The notes under the pieces were generated by a model. It was not told the origin of the DNA, made no database searches, and saw nothing but the letters and a program-made list of their open reading frames with translations. 64,000 bases of DNA from Cadophora sp. MPI-SDFR-AT-0126. Lineage: Eukaryota; Ascomycota; Leotiomycetes; Helotiales; Ploettnerulaceae. Positions 57,544-64,000 of the stretch are shown piece by piece. The position numbers and the translations under genes were made by a program. Numbering within the stretch: position 1 is the first letter of the stretch; the number at the start of each line of letters is the position of its first letter. The stretch lies in NCBI GenBank assembly GCA_020747065.1, contig JAGMVK010000002.1:682001-746000 (forward strand), read 5' to 3'.

Positions 57544-58412
57544 GGTTTCATTTGGTGGATGTTTTGATTACATATTGCGCTTCGATTTTCTGATTTCACA
57601 AAATTCCCTCTCTTTTCACACGACATGATGACGACAACTGAGGATGCATTCCTCTTCTAATGAATTCCCCATCTCTTCCGTGGTCATTTTGGCAAGCTTT
57701 GATTTGCACGCAACTTCATGGGTCACATCAAAAATTGGCGCATTATCAAATTTGAAAGACAGAGGGATGAGCTATGGCAGCAGAATCTTTGTTTCTTGGA
57801 GACTGGTCTTTCTCGAGATGGACACTGCTTCTTTTTCGGCTTAGCTTTCGCTATGGATGGCACGAGATATGATGTGACGCATCACACAAGCCCACGACTT
57901 ACTTACTAAGTCATAGCATGTAATGAGTATGTTATGAAAACTGCGAGTGTGAACAGATGGGACGTTCTACTTTAATTTCTGCATCTGCACCTAAGTCTCG
58001 GATGCTGCATATCTCTCCTCCTTTGTACCAGCACAAACAGGCAGCATTCCTGGGATCAATTCTTACGATCACGTCATAGCTTCAGCGTGTGCCGGGAATA
58101 CTTCTCCCACACAATGGGGCAAGTAAATTCAACTGACCTTCTTGAAGTTTGAAATACTCTCTTCGCTTAAAAGGTGGGACTGTAAACACAGCATCTTGAA
58201 TGCTTCATATCTTTCAGATGCGAAGAACTACATCCGCATTTCTCCAACTTCCGATGAAGTGACATGAGACTTGAAAGAGAAATTCCTGCAGTCTAGACCG
58301 TAGACCTTACAATATGTGTATCGAGATAGAAAAACACTGTTGGATTTGTTTATGAAGGGCTGATTCTGCCACGTTTCACCGCCACGTTCTAACTTCGATG
58401 CTATGAAGTGAC
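57544..58412. other. Intergenic, 3' of the Cys/His protein gene
   Basis: About 870 bp without a recognised gene. It holds the 3' UTR of the upstream gene. Small open frames overlap with no family features. Confidence 0.5.
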
Positions 58413-59515
58413 ATGTCTTCCTCTATCAATACCAATTTGATGTGCCATCATGGGCGCATTTTGTCAGAAAAGTCAATTGGGGTCTACTTCTCAAGCTTAT
58501 CTGTGGAGCTGATCGGCAACATCATTTCACTACTGCCTCCATCCGACGTCGACCCCAAGGTTGAAATCAAGAGCTTTGCCTTGCTGGGCCGACGTGGACT
58601 CTTCAACGGTCGTCTCACTCTCCGCATATGTCGTAATGACATGAGCAGGCTTTTCTCTTTCGGTATGTTCATAGCTTGTATTCAGGAGATTGAGAATCTT
58701 GTTGGAGAGGTCGAATTCCATTGTTTCAATCACGGCAACAAGGGTAGCATCGATGACGACGCTCTCGCCGCGCTGCAATGCATTTGACGCTTCCCCGACG
58801 TTGGTCGCTCTTGTCTTTTTCGTCAAGACAGCTTTCTCGCTACGCTTTCCAATCTTGACGAATGTGAACCTTGTTGGAAATGACCTATGTTTCCTATCAC
58901 CTTGAGATGGGTCGACATAATACGAAGAATTGACGGCAATGTCCGCAAGCATAGTGCCAGTACCTCAAGCGTTCCTGCCACACCTCACGAAGCTGGTTTG
59001 ATCCTTTCCCAACGAGACACTCATGAGGACCGGTTTCAGGTCCGAAGAAGGCGCGAAATCATCGATGATGGCTGAGTCAAGCAAAGTATGTAAGCCACTT
59101 GAGTACTCATAGATTTTAATCCACGGGTACGACAAATATCACGATGGGCCATCTATAGGTCGAGTTATTTTGAGACTCCTCGATTCTCTGACCCATGTTT
59201 GTCGATTGGAACTGTCATTTCCTGTGGCAAGACTCATATCTCCCGACCATATCGAGAAAATTCTTGGAGCATATTTGCCTTCCCTGAAGACTTGTCGACT
59301 GGACAAAATCGGGGCCTCGCCAAAAATCTTGCTCTTAATTTTGGCCAGACACAAAGCCACGCTCGGAGAAGTACATCTCTCCAGCTCCGCTTTGTGCATA
59401 TCTAAAGAGGACTAGTGGACGTGTTTAAAAATTTCGAGACCGCACTTCGGCATTCTCTCTGATCAAGGAGTTTGAAATGCTCGACTTGGGCTCGAATGAA
59501 GAGCTTCCGTAGGTG
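58413..59515 (+). pseudogene. Relic of an F-box/LRR-type gene
   Basis: A first open frame (58413-58787, MSSSINTNL...) contains an F-box-like block, SLSVELIGNIISLLPPSDV, followed by SFALLGRRGLFNGRL. It ends after 124 codons. Later pieces in other frames resemble the leucine-rich tail of fungal F-box proteins. One is at about 59163-59415 (LTHVCRLELSFPVARLIS, LPSLKTCRLDKIGASPKIL, KATLGEVHLSSSALC), and another is at 59425-59515 (SLIKEFEMLDLG in a different frame). The order is that of one gene with several frameshifts or stops. Splicing could not restore it. It might still be expressed in part. F-box proteins join SCF ubiquitin ligases. Confidence 0.45.
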
Positions 59516-60141
59516 TAAGAGAGATGCCAAGATCCATGGGTTTCAAACGTAGAATTGGCATTTCTGAATGCATAATTCGTGCAAAACTCATCTGAAGAAC
59601 AGCCAGCTGCAGTACATGTCTTCTAGTTGGATTGAGATTGAAGTCACCACTTGGTGTCAAGACAAGGTCAAGCAACGAAAGCTTGGACAGTATCTCTTCA
59701 TCGAAAGACTTCAGCATGATGATTATCGAATGCAGTTGACAGTGTCCGGCACAAACGGTCATTGGTTCAAGTCCTGGGGATCGACACGCGTTTCCCCAAA
59801 ACCAAGTGGAAAATGGTCAATACCAAGGTATGCCAAGTCGTGATATTTGTTTTGGCGTTCTGAAAGCAATGTCATTTGCTGAATTCTCAGCCGCAGCCTT
59901 GCCAACAGTTCATTTGGGCGACTCTTGACCGTATTGAGCGAATCCTTCAGTGAAAAACAACAGTGGTCCGCAGGATCACGGATACGGCGGAGCCTTGCCA
60001 ACCTGAAGGATTTCTGTGGCTTCTGTCCGACGCAATTATATGGTTAATAGCCCGCGACACTGTTTCGAAGCAGTTTCCTTCCTGAGACGATGCTGCTTTG
60101 TGAGCCCAGAATATTATGCGCAAAGACAGGATTGTTTCAAG
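59516..60141. other. Intergenic, upstream of the aspartic-protease-like gene
   Basis: About 625 bp with no recognised gene. It contains the promoter of the protease-like gene. A GGTTCAAGTCC run near 59764 looks like a tRNA T-loop but no cloverleaf follows. Confidence 0.5.
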
Positions 60142-62116
60142 ATGTCCTTGCAATCAAGTGTTTGGCTTCTCACATGCAGCTTTATTTACTTAGTCGGCCT
60201 TGTCTCAGCCGCGAAGGTCGTTTCGTACCCTGTCTCAAGAGCCTTGTCTAGAAATGAACCACCGCTACCCCGAGGCATCTCTGGGCGCTCTAATTTCCAA
60301 GAGATTCTATCAAACAATAAGTCTCGGGGAGCATATTATGCCTCCGTTGAAGTTGGGACGCCGGCTCAGAAGTTGTCATTGATGCTTAGCACGGGAAGCA
60401 GTGATATCTGGGTCATCGCGAGTACAGCGGCGGCATGTAAAAATGAGGATTGCCTCACGCCTTGTAAGTTCTCTTTATCTTGCAAGCCGGCTGTGCATAG
60501 ACTTTAGACTGATTAATGGCCTATTTGTAGTCAATCCGAATATTTCACAAACGATATCCACTGTCGCAGCTGGCGGCTTTAATATCACGTACGTGGATGG
60601 GTACTTTGCCAGAGGTGACTACATCAAAGACCTGTTCGCAGTCGGAGATAATGGCGAAGCTCGAGTTGTTCTTCAGATGGGCCTCGCTAGCAATATAACC
60701 GACACCGTGAGCACGATTGAAGGCATCATGGGAATTGGCTACTCAGGCCAAGTAGCTACTTCGCAGTTATATCCAAACTTTATGGATCAGATGGTCAGCA
60801 ATGGTCTTACGAACACGAGGCTCTATAGTCTCTGGCTGAATTCCATTGACAGTCATACTGGTAGTATTCTCTTTGGAGGCATTGATACCGAGAAATATTA
60901 TGGGACCCTGTACTCAATGCCAATACACAAGGACAGAAAAGGAAACTACACGGCTTTCACAGTGGGCCTGACGTCGTTGTCCATTACACCAGAAGACGGA
61001 ACGAGTATTCCCATCACGAAACCTAGCTTCTCAACACCAATTGTCCTCGAGTCATCCACGACAATCATATACTTGCCAAGCGATGTTGTGCGGACCATTT
61101 ACAACATGTTCGATGTTACCTTCAGGAACAGCACTGCTTTTGTCGATTGCAAATACAGCAATTCGTCGTACATGACTTTCGCATTTGAGAGTGGATCCGT
61201 GGTCAATGTCGCTTATTCGGAATTGATCAACAAAATCTATGTTCCATCACCTGAGCCGACCAACTTGCCATTCTCAGACGTTTGCGTAATGGGAATTTTG
61301 GAAGGAGATGGCCCGTAAGTTTTCCTACTGTTTGAACGAACTCGATTGGTCCTTCTACCTATTTAAGGAACCCGACATCTTTAGGGAGAATGATACTGAC
61401 TAGTATTCAGAGGCACTTATTACCTTGGTGATTTCTTCTTACGATCTGCATATGTCGTTTTTGACCTGACGAACAACCGCATCGGCATTGCCCAATCAAA
61501 CCAGAATTCTCAAACTAGTAACATCGTTGAAGTCCCATCCGGCGCCGCGAGTATTCCGCAATCCACAGGCCTGCCACTTCCGAGCAAGACACCCGGTTCA
61601 ATTCCAAGTGAACCCCCAGACCGACCTCCGTCAACACCCTCTGAAAGCGCTGCAGGGGATTCCTCAAGTGATAACAAAGCCATTGCAATTGGTGTCGGTG
61701 TCGCAGTCCCAGTATTCGTACTTCTTGCCGCTGCTTGCGGATTCTGCCTCTGGTGTCGCCGACGTCGCCATTCTCGATCGCAACCTAGTCAACCGCCACC
61801 TGCTCCACTTCCAGTCTCAGAACTTGCTGATCCATCCAACAAGCACAATCAGATGACATATAGCTACTATGGAGGGGATGGATTGTCGCCCATGAGTAAC
61901 GCTTCAGAGCTGCACTCTGCATCTAATGTACCCAATTCGCCTGGGAACGCGCGGGACAGTTTCACACCGACGGTGCCGAATGCGAGTGAATTGCCGGTAT
62001 ATCGTGATGACAGGCTTGACAGGCCAATGTCGCCGAATTTGAATGACTATCATGAGGATCGGAGACCGGTGTCAAATCTGACGGCTGTTCCGGATTTCAA
62101 TGCGCCTGTTCGGTGA
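60142..62116 (+). CDS. Membrane-anchored pepsin-like protein lacking both catalytic aspartates
   Basis: Three exons (60142-60463, 60531-61314, 61411-62116) sum to 1,812 nt, 603 residues. A signal peptide (LLTCSFIYLVGLVSAA) leads into a pepsin-type (A1) fold: YYASVEVGTPAQKLSLML, NITYVDGYFARGDY, STIEGIMGIGYSGQVATSQL, a segment from SILFGGIDTEKYYG, and GTYYLGDFFLRSAYVVFDL. The first active site, normally D-T-G-S, is S83-T-G-S. The second, normally D-S/T-G-T, is E281-S-S-T. Both Asp are therefore absent and proteolysis is unlikely. A Pro/Ser stalk follows, then a single membrane segment (about 459-483) and RRRRHSR, with about 115 cytosolic residues. Yapsin-like ancestry is likely. A binding or sensor role is inference. 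Confidence 0.88.
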
Positions 62117-62485
62117 TATGGCTTTCAGGTGAAGATGAGGCATGGTCATACATGTCTGCGTTGGGGTGATATTGAATATCGCTTAAGAAAAGAATATCGT
62201 ACGTAATGGTTTGTTGACATTAATCGACACAAAGGCAATTGTTGAAAAATTGAAAGTGTGGATATTTCATTGCCTCGAATTGGGAGTTTCTGGGTGCTGT
62301 CGCTTAATCCATCTCCATCCATCTCCATCCATCTCCTTGTCCCAATGCCTCCCTGAGATGGCCCAACTCTACTCCAATTCTGCGCCAACCCTGCGCCAAC
62401 CCTGCCTTAAAACACCAGTACCAAAAGCCCAGCTAGCATTAAAGTCTCGAACTTTGTTCCCCGCATTTGCCTTCACTGCCGGTCC
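62117..62485. other. Intergenic between converging genes, with short tandem repeats
   Basis: About 370 bp between two stops. It includes a 10-bp unit ATCTCCATCC in about 2.6 copies (62311-62336) and an 11-bp unit TGCGCCAACCC in two copies (62381-62402). These are simple repeats. Confidence 0.6.
62311..62336. repeat. 10-bp tandem repeat (ATCTCCATCC)
   Basis: Two full copies and a partial third, directly visible. It lies in the 3' region between converging genes and has no evident role. Confidence 0.85.
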
Positions 62486-63121
62486 TCACGGCATAGAAAC
62501 AATTGCACTGTGAAATTTCACATCCACCAGTGCTTTCAATCCACCTCTAACAGCCTGCAGCGGATCTTCCTTATTTCCAAGATTCCATGAAGGAGTAAGC
62601 TGCATCTGATTCAAATCCTGCCACAGCTTCTCCTTAACACAAATACATCTCAGCTTGTCCTTCAACTGCACATTCTTCTCTAACAGATCCCTCGCCCAAG
62701 CCGCTTGCAAATCCCCACACAAATGAAGTGACTCTGAAGCGAAATTGATGTACATTGTGATGCTTGGTGGAATACCGATCTGATCAGGGTGGAACTCGAG
62801 GACTTCAAATTTCTGAAGAGCGACGTAGCGAGATTCGCTGCAGACGCGGAACAGCACTGGTGCTTTGCTGTGGGAGAACCATCGTCCTTCGGGGATGTGA
62901 GATGCCGTTGGCGTACACGTGAGCTCCACCGTTCTTGGTTCATCGGCAATAGCTTCCCAGATCTTGAGTCTGAGTTCTGTTGGTAGGAGAGGAAATACTG
63001 TGAAAGAGTTGGAGGAAGCAGTTATACGTTTTTCGCGGGGGATGACGCAGTGGTGGGTGTGGTGGTACATGAAATAGATTATTCTGGTAGACATGGTGAA
63101 GTGAGATGAGTTGAAAGACAT
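62486..63121 (-). CDS. 2EXR domain protein
   Basis: A single exon gives 211 residues from ATG at 63121. The domain starts at about residue 40 with FPLLPTELRLKIWEAIADEP, continues through RTVELTCTP and ends near PVLFRVCSESRYVALQKFEV. The paired E-x-R motifs (E48-L-R and E-S-R) are the two that name this large fungal family. Its members have no well-defined function, and many are rapidly evolving. The rest has helical, Leu-rich sequence (DLQAAWARDLLEKNVQLKDK). The start choice is not firm, as MSTRIIYFMYHH (ten residues in) could also serve. Confidence 0.85.
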   Translation of the reverse strand: MSFNSSHFTMSTRIIYFMYHHTHHCVIPREKRITASSNSFTVFPLLPTELRLKIWEAIADEPRTVELTCTPTASHIPEGRWFSHSKAPVLFRVCSESRYVALQKFEVLEFHPDQIGIPPSITMYINFASESLHLCGDLQAAWARDLLEKNVQLKDKLRCICVKEKLWQDLNQMQLTPSWNLGNKEDPLQAVRGGLKALVDVKFHSAIVSMP

Positions 63122-63935
63122 GCTTGAATTGTTGGGACTGGGAATAGTGAGGTTAAGTAAAAGGAGATGGGTCGTTTGTTAACATCAGCGGAGACTTAAA
63201 CGAGATGGCCTTACGTAAGATCAGATGAGAGCGCATAGCACTCGTCGGGTACGTTTCTTTATGCCAACAGGCCCTCGAGTGCTTAGCTGACCCGGATAGG
63301 ATTAGCTAAGGCTATTTCATTCTTTCCGACTTCCTACTCGGGAAGTTGGGTGCGGAGCTGAGCTGAGGATACTTATTTTGTTTCATCTGAAGATAGAGCT
63401 AATGTATGAAGTTGACGACGGACGAAATAGACTGAAAGCGCTAGCTTGCTTCCAGCAAGTCACAGTCAAAACAGAGGGGCATCGTGCTCGCGACCTGTCA
63501 AACCACTGCGAGTTGAGCTGAGCGTAATATTCGCCTTCCATTGACCAGTGCAAGGGCTCTCTTCGCATCCATTGCCGGATTCGATACCAGTATGGACATA
63601 CCGGCTGTCAGATGTTGGTCGACGAAAGTGACCATGGCTTTCAAATCTTCCTAGGAAGGCAAAAAGATCTTGAGTAGGATAGTCATCATGTTGAGTAATG
63701 TTCGTTTGCTAACTTGGAACTCTGAATTGGTGAAGATGAAGAAAACAACCCGGATCCAGGTACGTGTCAGTATCCAGAAGAGACGACAAGAGAAGCGAGG
63801 TGAGTGGAATGAAGCCCCTGAAGCGGACTCTGGCCCGCTAGCGCAGCATGCCCGCCGCTGCCCCACGAAATATTTCCCCTCCAAACTCCCCTCAAGTTCA
63901 TGCTCCCGCCGACGACGAGGAATCACAACATCAAC
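63122..63935. promoter_or_regulatory. Divergent upstream region
   Basis: About 810 bp between two divergent starts. Small open frames have no family features. It should hold the promoters of the 2EXR gene and the truncated gene at the right edge. Confidence 0.4.
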
Positions 63936-64000
63936 ATGGCTCACGATACTTGGATCCTGCGGTCTTCGTTGCCTTTTGAAATTGCTGGTGGGTACCAGAT
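63936..64000 (+). CDS. Start of an unknown gene (truncated by the window end)
   Basis: An ATG in good context (TCAACATGGCTCAC) opens a frame reading MAHDTWILRSSLPFEIAGGY up to the edge. The preceding CATCAACATGG resembles the leaders of other genes here. Only 22 codons are visible, so the call depends on context and the product is unknown. Confidence 0.4.
   Translation, partial: MAHDTWILRSSLPFEIAGGYQ

Noticed and set aside
59750..59790. A tRNA gene (GGTTCAAGTCC run)
   Set aside because: No matching T-stem, acceptor stem or anticodon arm was found.

Overview
The window is nuclear DNA of a filamentous ascomycete (Pezizomycotina). Protein similarity points loosely to Leotiomycetes/Helotiales, but that placement is a general impression and not a measurement. 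The main evidence is about two dozen protein genes on both strands, spaced a few hundred bases to 3 kb apart. Most are split by introns of about 45-70 nt with GTAAGT-like donors, CTRAC-like branch sites and YAG acceptors. Typical Pezizomycotina genes are present: a HET-domain gene, a gephyrin-type cnxE, a three-domain Egt1 and a 2EXR protein. I recognised no rRNA, tRNA, transposon or CRISPR array.

Left part (1-17 kb) is mostly housekeeping. It holds the tail of an unknown gene, a TMEM42-like transporter, TFIIA gamma (TOA2) divergent from V-ATPase c'' (VMA16), and a repeat-rich reading frame that looks broken. These are followed by the molybdenum-cofactor gene cnxE, an M3 metallopeptidase, the RNase P subunit POP5 ending 9 bp from the converging GPN2, and the checkpoint gene BUB3. 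Middle part (17-31 kb) is more accessory. It holds a HET-domain protein, a secreted FAD oxidoreductase, 2.5 kb without a convincing gene, a 1,209-residue orphan and a BQT4-like telomere-anchoring protein. From 31 to 49 kb lie Rho-GDI (RDI1), 3.3 kb of gene-poor DNA with a strong hairpin, PPG1 phosphatase, a CCHC zinc-knuckle protein with Q/P-rich repeats, AP-3 beta (APL6), a kinase-like gene interrupted by one in-frame stop, an unknown 288-residue protein and NUF2. From 51 to 64 kb lie EGT1 (ergothioneine synthesis, 13 exons), an unknown Cys/His protein, an F-box relic, a membrane-anchored aspartic-protease homologue lacking both catalytic aspartates, a 2EXR protein and the start of one more gene.

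No operon-like logic or biosynthetic cluster is visible. BUB3, NUF2 and BQT4 all serve chromosomes, but they are far apart and probably together by chance. The strongest oddities are the aspartic-protease homologue with both catalytic motifs altered, the repeat ORF with two frameshifts and a stop, and the kinase-like gene cut by a single TAA. Exon limits were set by hand from splice signals, reading phase and family knowledge. Where exon sums are given they divide by three.
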